Origin: JBFLVU01 sp037444825
GTDB taxonomy: Bacteria > Acidobacteriota > UBA4820 > DSQY01
DNA: 64,000 nt
Reading direction: 5' to 3'
NCBI GenBank assembly: GCA_037444825.1
Contig: JBBILR010000009.1
Span: 39,605-103,604 of the forward strand
Shown here: piece after piece, positions 47,894-56,564 of the stretch
Layout of the letters: each line of letters begins with the position of its first letter
How positions within the stretch are numbered: position 1 is the stretch's first letter
Notes under the pieces: generated by a model
Database searches by the model: none
What the model was told of the DNA's origin: nothing
Seen by the model: the letters and a program-made list of their open reading frames with translations, nothing else
Made by a program: the position numbers and the translations under genes

Positions 47894-49465
47894 TCAGCCG
47901 AGGAGGAGGCGGTTCTCCGGGTTCCGGCTCTCTCCGGTGCTGGTGACGGTGATGGCCGGGCGGTCGAGGACGGGGCACTTGGCCTCGCAGATCCCGCACC
48001 CGATGCAGAGGTCCAGGTCCACCCGGGGTCTCTTCAGGAGGACCTCCTTTCCGTCCCGGTTCCGTTCCGGAACTTCCTCGAACCAGACGGCCTTGGTGGG
48101 GGTGGGGCAGACCTCCTCGCAGACGATGCAGGGGACGCCGTGGGCCCAGGGAAGGCAGCGGGAGCGGTCCACGGCGGCCAGGCCGATCTTCACACGGACC
48201 TTCTCTTCCCGGGGAAGCCGGGCGATGGCGCCGGTGGGGCAGACCTGGCCGCAGAGGGTGCAGTTGTACTCGCAGTAGCCGATGCGGGGGACGAGGACCG
48301 GCGTCCACAACCCCTCCAGACCGGCCTCCAGCAGGGCCGGCTGGAGCCCGTTGGTGGTGCACACCTTCATGCACTCCCCGCACTTGACGCACCGCTCGAG
48401 GAATTCCTCCTCAGGGAGGGCACCCGGGGGGCGGAGGAGGGCCGGGTCGGGACGGCCGTCCCGGGGGGAGGGGGCCACCCGCAGGAGGGGGACCGCGGCC
48501 CCGGCGGCGGCCGCGGCCAGAAGGATGCGCCGGCGGGAGAGGTCCACCCCTTCCGGGGCGGGCCTCGCCGAGAACCCGAAGGCGGCGGCCGAAGCGGGGC
48601 AAGCGTCGCCGCAGTTGAAGCAGACCACGCACTCCGAGGGCCGCCAGCTCGTTCCCTCCCCCGAGCTGGCCCCCCCCTGGCAGGCGCCGTCGCAGAGGCC
48701 GCAGGAGGTGCACCCCTCGCTCACCGTCCTCTTCAGGAGGGACCAGCGCCCCGCCAAGCCCAGCAGGGCGCCCAGGGGACAGAGGTAGCGGCACCAGAAC
48801 CGCCGCTCCAGGAGGTTGAGGGCGAGCACGCCCAGGAAGAGCGCCCCCAGCGCCCCCCCTTGGAAGAACCGCGGCGTCTGGAAGGCGAGGACGGTCTTTT
48901 GGAGGAACCCCGAAAGGGATTCCGCCGCCGCCCGAAAGAAGGGGGCTCCCGGACGGTGGAGGAGATCCAAAAAGGCGTTCACCCCGGCGTTGAAGGCGGG
49001 GTAGAGGCCGAGGGCCAGGGAGCGGACCGTAAGGGAGAGGGGGTCCAGGACGCCCACCCACTGGAAACCGAGGAGAGACGCCGTCAGGAGAAATACGAGG
49101 ATCAGGTACTTGAGGGGGAACCAGCCCCGCACGCGCGGGCGGGCGGGCCACTTCCGCAGGTTTCCCACGAGGTGGTTCAGGGTTCCCAGAGGGCAGACCC
49201 ACCCGCAGAAGACCCTGCCCAGCGCCGCCGTCACCAGGAGCGTCACCCAGGAGAGCCCGAAGGCGCCCACCAGAGCGTGGGAAGAGAGGAGCGCCGCGAG
49301 GAAGAGAAGGGGATCGAAGTCGAGGAAGAGCTTCACCGGGTAGCCGAGGGTGTCCGCCCCCTTCTGCTCCGTCTGGAGGAAAAGGAACAGGAAAAGAAGG
49401 AGGAATACGGTCTGGGAGGCCCGGCGGGCCAGGACGAGCGGGGAGCTTCGGCCTTTCTTCCCCAC
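47894..49465 (-). CDS. NapH/NapG-like fused polyferredoxin, membrane-bound
   Basis: A 523-residue protein. The N-terminal half has about four membrane helices and two CxxxCP motifs (FCGWVCPLG, WCRYLCPLG) as in NapH/YccM. Four-cysteine clusters follow: GCTSCGLCDGAC, CVVCFNCGDACP. An internal SRRRILLAAAAAGAAVP, like the Tat signal of NapG, comes next. Then come CVKCGECMKVC, CEYNCTLCGQVCP, CIVCEEVCP and CIGCGICEAKCP. So it looks like NapH joined to NapG in one chain. It would pass electrons from quinol across or along the membrane; no reductase gene is nearby. GTG start at 49465, 7 bases after the DUF362 stop. Confidence 0.88.
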   Translation of the reverse strand: MGKKGRSSPLVLARRASQTVFLLLFLFLFLQTEQKGADTLGYPVKLFLDFDPLLFLAALLSSHALVGAFGLSWVTLLVTAALGRVFCGWVCPLGTLNHLVGNLRKWPARPRVRGWFPLKYLILVFLLTASLLGFQWVGVLDPLSLTVRSLALGLYPAFNAGVNAFLDLLHRPGAPFFRAAAESLSGFLQKTVLAFQTPRFFQGGALGALFLGVLALNLLERRFWCRYLCPLGALLGLAGRWSLLKRTVSEGCTSCGLCDGACQGGASSGEGTSWRPSECVVCFNCGDACPASAAAFGFSARPAPEGVDLSRRRILLAAAAAGAAVPLLRVAPSPRDGRPDPALLRPPGALPEEEFLERCVKCGECMKVCTTNGLQPALLEAGLEGLWTPVLVPRIGYCEYNCTLCGQVCPTGAIARLPREEKVRVKIGLAAVDRSRCLPWAHGVPCIVCEEVCPTPTKAVWFEEVPERNRDGKEVLLKRPRVDLDLCIGCGICEAKCPVLDRPAITVTSTGESRNPENRLLLG

Positions 49466-49472
49466 GGGGTCC

Positions 49473-50375
49473 TCAGAGTTCGATGCGCTTCATCGCCACT
49501 TGGGCGAGGTCCAGGGTGCCCAGTCCCCGGGCCGCGGCGTTGCGGATGTAGCCGATGTCGGCGGGGGCCTTTCCCATGAGGGTGGCCCCCAGGGCGTCCA
49601 CGGCCACCATGTCCACCCCGGCCGCCACGGTGTCGAGCTTTTTCACGTCCGCCAGGTCTCCGCCCTGGGGGCCGTGGGCGGTGAGGACCCGGACGGCGTC
49701 CAGAACGGTGAGGCACGGTTTGACGGCGGCGGCGAGATCGGGGAGGGCGCCGTGAATGTCCTGATGGATTCGCCCCCGGGAGCCCCCCATGATCCCCATC
49801 CAGTTCTTCAATCCGAGGGTGAGCCCAGTGAGGCCGTGGTGTTTGGCGATGGGGACGTTAATGACCTTGTCCGCCTCCAGAATCTCCTCGTAGAGGGGCC
49901 AGGATTTCAGGACCTGCCCTTGGAGGGCTTTCTCCTTGAAGCGCCGCTCGTCCACGAAGGAGACCTCGGCGCCGGCCCGCCGGGCCAGCGGGGCGATGGC
50001 GCTCTGCTCGTAGCAACGGCGGGGGTCGTTGCAAGTCCGGTCGAAGACCTTCACCCTCTTGGCCCCCGCCTCCAGACAGAGGACCACCAGCGTCGCGACG
50101 ACCAGGGGGTTGGTGTTGGCCGCCTGCTCGGGGGTCCGGTCCCACCCGATGTTGGGCTTCACCACCACCACGTCCCCCCGGGAGACGAAGCGCCTCATGC
50201 CGCCGAGGGCCTCCACGGCCGCGCGGGTGGCCTTCTCCGGCGTCCCTCCGTGGACCAGGGCCAAGTCCGGCGGAGGGGGGGAGGCCGCCTCCAGAATCCC
50301 AGGAAAGGCCGCGGCGCCGCCCAGGAAGGCGGCGGCGCCGGCGCCGGTTTTCAAGAACTCCCGACGGGTTTTCAT
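49473..50375 (-). CDS. Tat-exported DUF362 protein
   Basis: A 300-residue protein with an N-terminal twin-arginine signal (MKTRREFLKTGAGAAAFLGG) and a DUF362 domain: VVKPNIGWDRTPEQAANTNP, DEVSF-like acidic turns, INVPIAKHHGLTGLTLGLKN and GVDMVAVDALGATLMG. DUF362 proteins often accompany ferredoxin-rich membrane complexes. Only a few scattered cysteines are present and no 4Fe-4S motif, so it is probably a partner rather than a carrier. It is upstream of, and co-transcribed with, the polyferredoxin gene. Confidence 0.9.
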   Translation of the reverse strand: MKTRREFLKTGAGAAAFLGGAAAFPGILEAASPPPPDLALVHGGTPEKATRAAVEALGGMRRFVSRGDVVVVKPNIGWDRTPEQAANTNPLVVATLVVLCLEAGAKRVKVFDRTCNDPRRCYEQSAIAPLARRAGAEVSFVDERRFKEKALQGQVLKSWPLYEEILEADKVINVPIAKHHGLTGLTLGLKNWMGIMGGSRGRIHQDIHGALPDLAAAVKPCLTVLDAVRVLTAHGPQGGDLADVKKLDTVAAGVDMVAVDALGATLMGKAPADIGYIRNAAARGLGTLDLAQVAMKRIEL

Positions 50376-50421
50376 GGACGCCTCCTGCGACGAGGGAAAG
50401 GCCCTCCACCACCCAGCGGCG

Positions 50422-50450
50422 AATGTAAGGCTCTTGGGCCGGGTGCGCAA
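50422..50450 (-). promoter_or_regulatory. Predicted promoter of the DUF362-polyferredoxin operon
   Basis: On the minus strand TTGCGC and TACATT are separated by 17 bases, 46 bases before the ATG at 50375. The same -35 sequence (TTGCGC) is used at 9996-10001. Confidence 0.5.
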
Positions 50451-50591
50451 CGTTCCCCGGGGGCGCCCCCGGCCAAGGGCTCCGCCGCGAGGCTTCCTCC
50501 CGCGCGGGAGACGGACGGCTCCGCCCCCGGCCTGGCCTTCACGAACACCGCCCATGCCACGGGGAAACGTCGGTTTCTGTGGCCATCCCGG

Positions 50592-50600
50592 TGGTAAACT
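50592..50600 (+). promoter_or_regulatory. Extended -10 promoter of the Ser/Thr kinase
   Basis: TGGTAAACT is an extended -10 with only a weak -35 (GTTTCT). The ribosome site and GTG start at 50619 lie within 20 bases, so the leader is very short. Confidence 0.5.
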
Positions 50601-50618
50601 AAACACGGAGAGTCCGAG

Positions 50619-53600
50619 GTGGGAGAGGGTTCGGAGTCCCGGTACACCCTGCGGGAACCCCTGGGTGCCGGCGGCATGGCGGAGGTGGTCAAGGCCTGGG
50701 ACGGCCAGCTGCGGCGCTGGGTGGCCTTGAAGTTCCTGCACATCCAGCACCCCCTGCTGGCCGAGAGGCTCCTCGAGGAGGCCCGGCTCCAGGCCCGGGT
50801 GGAGCACCCCGGCGTCTGCCGCGTCTACGACGCCGGCACGCTGGAAGGAAGACCCTACATCGCCTTCCAGTTGGTGGAGGGGCCCACCCTCGACCGGGCC
50901 GCAATGGCCATGAGCCTGGAGGAAAAGGTCCTCGTGATGCGGGCCGTGGCCGAGGCCGTCCACGCCGCCCACCGGACGGGCCTGATCCACCGCGACATCA
51001 AGCCCACCAACATCCTCCTGGAAAAGGACGAGACGGGGTGGCATCCCTTCGTCACCGACTTCGGCCTGGCGCGGGAGATGACGGCCCCCCACCTCTCCGC
51101 CGTCGGCTCCATCACCGGAACGCCCGACACCATGGCACCGGAGCAGGCCAGGGGAGACGTGAAAGCGGTGGACCGCCGCACCGACGTCTACGCCCTGGGG
51201 GCCACCCTCTACCACCTCCTCTGCGGCCGCCCGCCTTTCACGGGGGACACCGCCATGGACGTCCTGGTGAAGGTGCTGGCCGACGAACCGCCGCCGCCGA
51301 GGAGTTTCCTGCCTTCCATCCCGCGGGATCTGGAGACCATCGTCCTCAAGTGTCTGGAGAAGGACCCCGCCCGGCGGTACGAATCGGCCCGGGCCCTGGC
51401 CGAGGACCTGGGCCGTTTTCTGGACGGGGAGCCCATCGACGCCCGACCGGCCAGCTTCGGGTACCGTCTCGGAAAAAAGATCCGCCGGAACCGCACCCTG
51501 GCGGCGGTGGCCGGGACGGCTCTGGCGGCCATGCTCGTCGTCGGGGGGCTGGGGGCTTACGCGGCCTGGAAGGCCAGAACCCAGGCCCGGCTGGCCCAGG
51601 CCTTCGGCCGGGACCTGGAGCGGGCCGAGTCCATCCTGCGCCTGGGCCGTCTTCTCCCCCTCCACGACACCGCCCGGGAGCGGCGTCTGGCCGAGGAGAT
51701 CCTCCGCGGCATCGAGGCGCGCACCGCCCAGCTGGGGGGCTTGGCGGAAGGTCCCGGAAACGCCGCCGCCGGCGCCGCCTACCTGGCTCTGGGGGATCCC
51801 CAGGAGGCCCGGATCCGCCTGGAGAAAGCGTGGAAGGCCGGGGCTTGCGACCCGGAGACGGCCCACGCCCTGGGGCGGGCCCTGGGAGAGCTCTACCAGC
51901 GGGAACTCCTTCAGGTCCAGCGCCTCGGATCCAAGGAGCTGAGGGAGGCCCGCCTCGAGGAGATCCAACGCCTCTACCGGGAGCCGGCCCTCCGCTTCCT
52001 CGCCGAAGCGAGGAAGTCCACCGTAGAGTCTCCCGATTACCTGGAGGGCCTTCTCGCCTTCTACGAAGACCGGCTGGACGAGGCCCTCCTGCGCGCCGAG
52101 AAGGCCCGGGCCTCCCTCCCCTGGCTGTACGAGGCGGACCTCCTCAAGGGGCAGATCCTGTTTCGGAAGGCCCTCCTCCACCAGGAGAAGGGGGAATGGG
52201 AGGCCGCCCGTCATCTGGCGCGGGAGGCGGGGGACGCCCTCGCCAGGGCCCGGGAAGCCGGGCGGAGCGACGCTCGAATCTACGCCCAGGAGGCCATGGT
52301 CCGGCTCCTGGAGATGGAACTGCTGGCTGCCCGGGGCCTGGATCTCGACGGCGCCCTGGAGGAAACGCTGGGGTGCTGCAGGCTGGGGTTGACGGCAGAC
52401 TCCCGCGACACCACCCTTCGCAACGTGGAATCCCGCGCCTGTCTTCAGGCGGCCCTGGACCTGGCCACCCGCGGAAAGGACCCCTCCCCCCTCTTCGCCA
52501 AGTCCGTGGAAGCCGCGGACCGGGCCATGGCCGCCGACCCGCGGGACGCCGAGGCCCTGCGGAACCGGGCCACCACCCTCTTCCGAATGGGGGAGTGGGC
52601 CTTCAACTCCGGAAAGGACCCCTCCCCCTACTACGACGGCGCGGTGGAGGCCTGCGAGAAGGCCCTGCGGCTCTCCCCCGACGACCCCTTCGCCCTCAAC
52701 ACCCTCGGCCTCACCCACTGGCGCCGAGCCGACGCGGTCCTCTCCCGGGGCGGGGACCCGAGGCCCGTGTTGGACAAGGCCGCCGAGGCCTTCCGAAAGG
52801 CCCTCGCCCCCCGGCCTTTCTTCGTCTACCTCATCAACCTCGGGAACGTGAGCCTCACCGGCGCCATCTACGAAAAGGAACGAAACCTCGACCCCACCGC
52901 CTCGCTGGAGGAGGCCATCCGCCACTATAAGACCGCCGCCGCCCTCAACCCCTCCGTCGCCCAGTGCTTCAGCAACCTGGGGGCGTGTTTCGTGGAGAAG
53001 GCCGAGTGGAGGCTCCGCAAGGGCGAGTCGCCCGAGGCCGAACTTGCCGAAGCGGAGGCGGATTTCCGCAAAGCCATGGAGCTGAACCCGAAGCGCCCCG
53101 CCGCCCACTACAACCTCCACTCCTGCGCCATGGCGGAGGCGACCTGGCGCCTTCAACGCGGGGAGGACCCGGAGCCGGCGCTCCGCAAGGCCGAGGGACA
53201 CCTTCGAGAGGCGCTGGCGCGGAGGCCGGCCTTCCCTGAGTATCTCCGGTCCCTGGGCGATCTCCACCTCTTCCGGGCCCGGGAGCGGCTCCAGGCGGGC
53301 GGCGACCCCGCCCCCTCCCTCCGAGAGGCGGGGAGGCTCCTCGAGGAAGTGATCCGGTCGTCCCCGGAAAACTCCTACGCCTGGGAGAGTCTGGCGGACC
53401 TCTACCGCGTCCGGGCCGAATGGGGGGCGCGGCGGGGGAAGGGCCTTTCGGAGGAGCGGCGGAGGGGCCTCCAGGCGGCGGAGAAGGCCCTGGCCCTGAA
53501 CCCGGGTGCGGCCCGGGCGTGGGCGGCGCGGGGGATCCTGCTCCTCCTCTCGGCGGAAGCCGCCCGGGGGCAGGAACGGCGCCTTCGGGCCCGGCAGGCC

Positions 53601-53708
53601 GGGGACGCCCTGGAGAAGGCCATGGGGAAGAACCCCCTCCTGGTCCGGGACCTCTCCTCCGCCAGGGAAAAGGCCCTGCGGCTGGCGGAGGGGAAGGCGG
53701 ACGATTGA
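50619..53708 (+). CDS. Serine/threonine protein kinase with long TPR tail
   Basis: A 1029-residue Hanks-type kinase. The catalytic domain (about residues 9-270) has GAGGMAEV (glycine loop), Lys38 in VALKFL, HRDIKPTN (Asp126), DFGLAR (147-149) and GTPDTMAPEQ (the usual Tyr is Thr). One membrane helix spans about 293-316. The 700-residue remainder holds many TPR-like repeats with LNPSVAQCFSNLG, LNPKRPAAHYNL and LNPGAARAWAARG. Substrates are unknown; a TPR ectodomain or scaffold could sense protein partners. The kinase motifs look active. GTG start at 50619 with GGAGAG upstream. Confidence 0.93.
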   Translation: MGEGSESRYTLREPLGAGGMAEVVKAWDGQLRRWVALKFLHIQHPLLAERLLEEARLQARVEHPGVCRVYDAGTLEGRPYIAFQLVEGPTLDRAAMAMSLEEKVLVMRAVAEAVHAAHRTGLIHRDIKPTNILLEKDETGWHPFVTDFGLAREMTAPHLSAVGSITGTPDTMAPEQARGDVKAVDRRTDVYALGATLYHLLCGRPPFTGDTAMDVLVKVLADEPPPPRSFLPSIPRDLETIVLKCLEKDPARRYESARALAEDLGRFLDGEPIDARPASFGYRLGKKIRRNRTLAAVAGTALAAMLVVGGLGAYAAWKARTQARLAQAFGRDLERAESILRLGRLLPLHDTARERRLAEEILRGIEARTAQLGGLAEGPGNAAAGAAYLALGDPQEARIRLEKAWKAGACDPETAHALGRALGELYQRELLQVQRLGSKELREARLEEIQRLYREPALRFLAEARKSTVESPDYLEGLLAFYEDRLDEALLRAEKARASLPWLYEADLLKGQILFRKALLHQEKGEWEAARHLAREAGDALARAREAGRSDARIYAQEAMVRLLEMELLAARGLDLDGALEETLGCCRLGLTADSRDTTLRNVESRACLQAALDLATRGKDPSPLFAKSVEAADRAMAADPRDAEALRNRATTLFRMGEWAFNSGKDPSPYYDGAVEACEKALRLSPDDPFALNTLGLTHWRRADAVLSRGGDPRPVLDKAAEAFRKALAPRPFFVYLINLGNVSLTGAIYEKERNLDPTASLEEAIRHYKTAAALNPSVAQCFSNLGACFVEKAEWRLRKGESPEAELAEAEADFRKAMELNPKRPAAHYNLHSCAMAEATWRLQRGEDPEPALRKAEGHLREALARRPAFPEYLRSLGDLHLFRARERLQAGGDPAPSLREAGRLLEEVIRSSPENSYAWESLADLYRVRAEWGARRGKGLSEERRRGLQAAEKALALNPGAARAWAARGILLLLSAEAARGQERRLRARQAGDALEKAMGKNPLLVRDLSSAREKALRLAEGKADD

Positions 53709-53732
53709 CGGAGGCTCTTGATTTGGTACACT
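53705..53732 (+). promoter_or_regulatory. Strong promoter of the RRM protein gene
   Basis: TTGACG, overlapping the kinase stop codon, and TACACT are 16 bases apart, with TG at the extended position (TGGTACACT). Predicted start site near 53739 gives a leader of about 60 bases. Confidence 0.6.
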
Positions 53733-53799
53733 CCCCCCTTGAAACGGCAGCGAGCCGGGACAAGAGAGAGGCCAAGGCCGAGGGCCAAGAGGAGGAACG

Positions 53800-54378
53800 A
53801 TGCCGGTCCGGTTGTTTGTCGGAAACCTTCCCTACGACGTCACCGAGGAGGAGCTTCGCCAGCACTTCGCCGTGGTGGGCCCCCTCTCCTACGTCTACCT
53901 TCCGGTGGACCGGGAAACGGGAAGGCTCCGGGGATTCGCCTTCGTCGAATTCTCCGAGCGGGAGAAGGCCGAGGAGGCCATCCGCCGCCTCCACGACCAG
54001 CCCCTCCGAAACCGCCCCCTGACCATCAACGAAGCCCGTGCCAAGGACGCTTCGGCCCCGCCCCGCCCGCGAGACCCGGGAGCCCCCAAGCCTGGCGGGT
54101 TCCCTCCGCGGCCCTCGGGTCCCCGGCCCTCGTCGTGGGCCCCCCCGGCGGACGGGGAAGCGGAAGCCCGCCGAGGCAAGGGCCCCGGGGGACGCGCCTT
54201 CGGATCCCCCGCGAAGAAGAAGTGGGAAAAGGCCGAGAAGGCCCCCAAGGGCCTCAAGCGCCGCCTTGACGAAAAGTACCGCTTCGACGATTACGACGAT
54301 TTCGACGACGACTACGACAACTTCCGCGGGGACAACATCGCCGTGAAGGCCCCCGACGACGACGGTGGGCAGGAGTGA
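53800..54378 (+). CDS. RRM-type RNA-binding protein with acidic tail
   Basis: A 192-residue protein. Residues 3-80 form one RNA recognition motif with RNP2 LFVGNLPY and RNP1 RGFAFVEF intact. A Pro/Arg/Gly-rich linker follows, then a Lys-rich segment and a strongly acidic end (DDYDDFDDDYDNF). RRM proteins of this small type may bind RNA as chaperones or regulators in bacteria. AAGAGGAGG precedes the ATG. The own promoter lies just upstream. Confidence 0.92.
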   Translation: MPVRLFVGNLPYDVTEEELRQHFAVVGPLSYVYLPVDRETGRLRGFAFVEFSEREKAEEAIRRLHDQPLRNRPLTINEARAKDASAPPRPRDPGAPKPGGFPPRPSGPRPSSWAPPADGEAEARRGKGPGGRAFGSPAKKKWEKAEKAPKGLKRRLDEKYRFDDYDDFDDDYDNFRGDNIAVKAPDDDGGQE

Positions 54379-54432
54379 CCGTCCCCCCCCGCCCGCACCC
54401 TTTCCGCCGGCCCTTCCCCGTTCACCTGCAAC

Positions 54433-54459
54433 GGCCGGGGGGCGTACCCACCCCCGGCC
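54433..54459. terminator. Strong hairpin between the RRM gene and speA
   Basis: GGCCGGGGG and CCCCCGGCC form a perfect 9-bp stem with a 9-base loop. There is no U tract. It could end the RRM transcript or fold in the speA leader. Confidence 0.5.
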
Positions 54460-54493
54460 ACGCCCTTAGCCCCCACGGGGCCGAGGTGAGGCC

Positions 54494-56425
54494 ATGGTGC
54501 AGCGCATCAAGCTGAAGGACCAGACCACCCTTCCCAAGTGGTCCATCGAGGAGTCCCGGGAGCTCTTCAACATCCCCGAATGGGGCAAGGGTTTCTTCGA
54601 AATCAACGAGAAGGGCAACATCGTCGTCCTGCCGGAAAAGAACCAGAAGCGGTCCCTGGACATCAAGGCGCTGGTGGACGCGCTGACGGACCGCGGCATC
54701 AGCCCGCCGCTGCTCATCCGCTTCACGGACATCCTCAGAAAGCGCATCGAGGAGCTCCAGGGGGCCTTCGACAAGGCCATCGCCGAATACGGGTACAAGG
54801 GGCGCTACTTCGGTGTCTACCCCGTCAAGGTCAACCAGAACCGGCAGGTGGTGGAGGACATCGTGGAGTTCGGCCGGGAATGGAACTTCGGCCTGGAGGC
54901 CGGAACGAAGGCCGAACTGCTCATCGTCCTGGCCTCCCTGGACAACCCCGAGGCCCCCGTCGTCTGCAACGGCTACAAGGACGACGAGTACGTGGAGATG
55001 GCCCTCTGGGCCACCAAGCTGGGCCGGAAGGTCTTCATCGTGGTGGAGAAGCCCTCCGAGGTGGACCTCATCCTCAAGTGGGCCCGCCGCCTCCGGGTGA
55101 AGCCCCTCATCGGGGTGCGGGCCAAGCTCTCCGCCCGCGGCCGCGGCAAGTGGGAGAGTTCCGGAGGGGACAAGTCCAAGTTCGGTCTCTTCCCCGCGGA
55201 AATTCTGGACGCCGTGGAAAAGCTGAAGGCCGCGGGGATGTCCGACCGCCTGAAGCTCCTCCACTTCCACCTGGGCTCCCAGATCACCAGCATCCAGAGC
55301 ATCAAGGAGGCCATGCGGGAGTCGAGCCGGATCTTCGCCGAGCTGGTGCGTATGGGGATTCCCATCTCCCACTTCGACGTGGGCGGCGGGCTGGCGGTGG
55401 ACTACGACGGGAGCAAGACCAACTTCTCCTCCAGCGCCAACTACTCCATGGAGGAGTACGCCAGCGACGTGGTCTCCGCCCTGGCCGAGATCTGCGCCGA
55501 GCAGGGGATCGAACACCCCCACATCCTTTCGGAGAGCGGGCGGGCGCTGGTGGCCTACCACTCGGTGCTGGTCTTCAACGTGCTCGGGGCCAGCGAGCTC
55601 ATCTCCGAGGAGGTGACGCTGGAGATCCCCGAGGAGGCGCCCGAGGCCGTGGCCAACCTCGCCGAGATCCTGAAGAACCTCTCCGTCAAGAATTTCCAGG
55701 AGTCCTACCACGACGCCCTGCAGGTCCGGGACGAGACCCTCACGCTCTTTAACGTCGGCATGATGTCCCTGAACCACCGGGCCCTGGTGGAGCGGCTCTT
55801 CTGGGCCATCTGCTACAAGATCGCCAAGATCATCCACACCCTCGACTACGTCCCCGACGAGCTGGAGCACCTGGACCGCTTCATCAGCGACACCTACTAC
55901 GGCAACCTGTCGGTTTTCCAGAGCCTGCCCGACCACTGGGCGGTCAAACAGCTCTTCCCCATCTGTCCCATCCACCGCCTGAAGGAGCGCCCCGCCCGCA
56001 AGGCCACCATCGCCGACATCACCTGCGACTCCGACGGCAAGGTGGACCAGTTCGTGGACCTCCACGACGTGCGGAACACCATCGACCTGCACCCCTTGGA
56101 ACCGGGGAAGCCCTACTACCTGGGGGTTTTCCTCGTGGGGGCCTACCAGGAGGCGCTGGGGGACCTCCACAACCTCTTCGGCGACACCAACACCGTCCAC
56201 GTCTCCGTCACCGGCCGGAACAAGTTCCGGATCGACAAGACCATCGAAGGGGACCGGGTCCGCGACGTCCTCTCCTACATGCAATACCAGAAGCGCGACA
56301 TCATGAACGCCATCCGGGCCTCGGTGGAGGAGGGCATCGAGAAGCGCCGCATCTCCATCAAGGAATCGGCCCGCATCAAGCGCTTCCTGGAGGAGGGCCT
56401 CGAAGGGTACACCTACCTCGAGTAA
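54494..56425 (+). CDS. speA: Biosynthetic arginine decarboxylase SpeA
   Basis: A 643-residue PLP enzyme that decarboxylates arginine to agmatine for polyamine synthesis. The PLP lysine lies in GVYPVKVNQNRQVVE (near residue 116), HFHLGSQITS and FDVGGGLAVDYDG follow, and the C-terminal half has ITCDSDGKVDQF. Length fits the SpeA family. GAGGTGAGG precedes the ATG. No other polyamine gene is nearby. Confidence 0.96.
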   Translation: MVQRIKLKDQTTLPKWSIEESRELFNIPEWGKGFFEINEKGNIVVLPEKNQKRSLDIKALVDALTDRGISPPLLIRFTDILRKRIEELQGAFDKAIAEYGYKGRYFGVYPVKVNQNRQVVEDIVEFGREWNFGLEAGTKAELLIVLASLDNPEAPVVCNGYKDDEYVEMALWATKLGRKVFIVVEKPSEVDLILKWARRLRVKPLIGVRAKLSARGRGKWESSGGDKSKFGLFPAEILDAVEKLKAAGMSDRLKLLHFHLGSQITSIQSIKEAMRESSRIFAELVRMGIPISHFDVGGGLAVDYDGSKTNFSSSANYSMEEYASDVVSALAEICAEQGIEHPHILSESGRALVAYHSVLVFNVLGASELISEEVTLEIPEEAPEAVANLAEILKNLSVKNFQESYHDALQVRDETLTLFNVGMMSLNHRALVERLFWAICYKIAKIIHTLDYVPDELEHLDRFISDTYYGNLSVFQSLPDHWAVKQLFPICPIHRLKERPARKATIADITCDSDGKVDQFVDLHDVRNTIDLHPLEPGKPYYLGVFLVGAYQEALGDLHNLFGDTNTVHVSVTGRNKFRIDKTIEGDRVRDVLSYMQYQKRDIMNAIRASVEEGIEKRRISIKESARIKRFLEEGLEGYTYLE

Positions 56426-56428
56426 ATA

Positions 56429-56448
56429 GGGCGGCGGGCAAACCGCCC
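56429..56448. terminator. Hairpin after speA
   Basis: GGGCGG-CGGGCAAA-CCGCCC, 3 bases after the TAA stop. A 6-bp GC stem followed by a C run rather than U. It is probably part of a convergent terminator with the following one. Confidence 0.4.
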
Positions 56449-56540
56449 CCCCGTCACCGCCTTTCCCAACCCACGGGCGGCAACATACTCCCCCGCGTCC
56501 CCGCCGCTTTCGAGGGGCCTCCCCGTCTGTCTGGCGAAAT

Positions 56541-56564
56541 GGGGCGGTGACGATCCCCCGCCCC
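56541..56564. terminator. Hairpin after nfo
   Basis: GGGGCGG and CCGCCCC form a 7-bp stem immediately after the nfo stop on the minus strand. No clear U tract follows. Confidence 0.45.
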
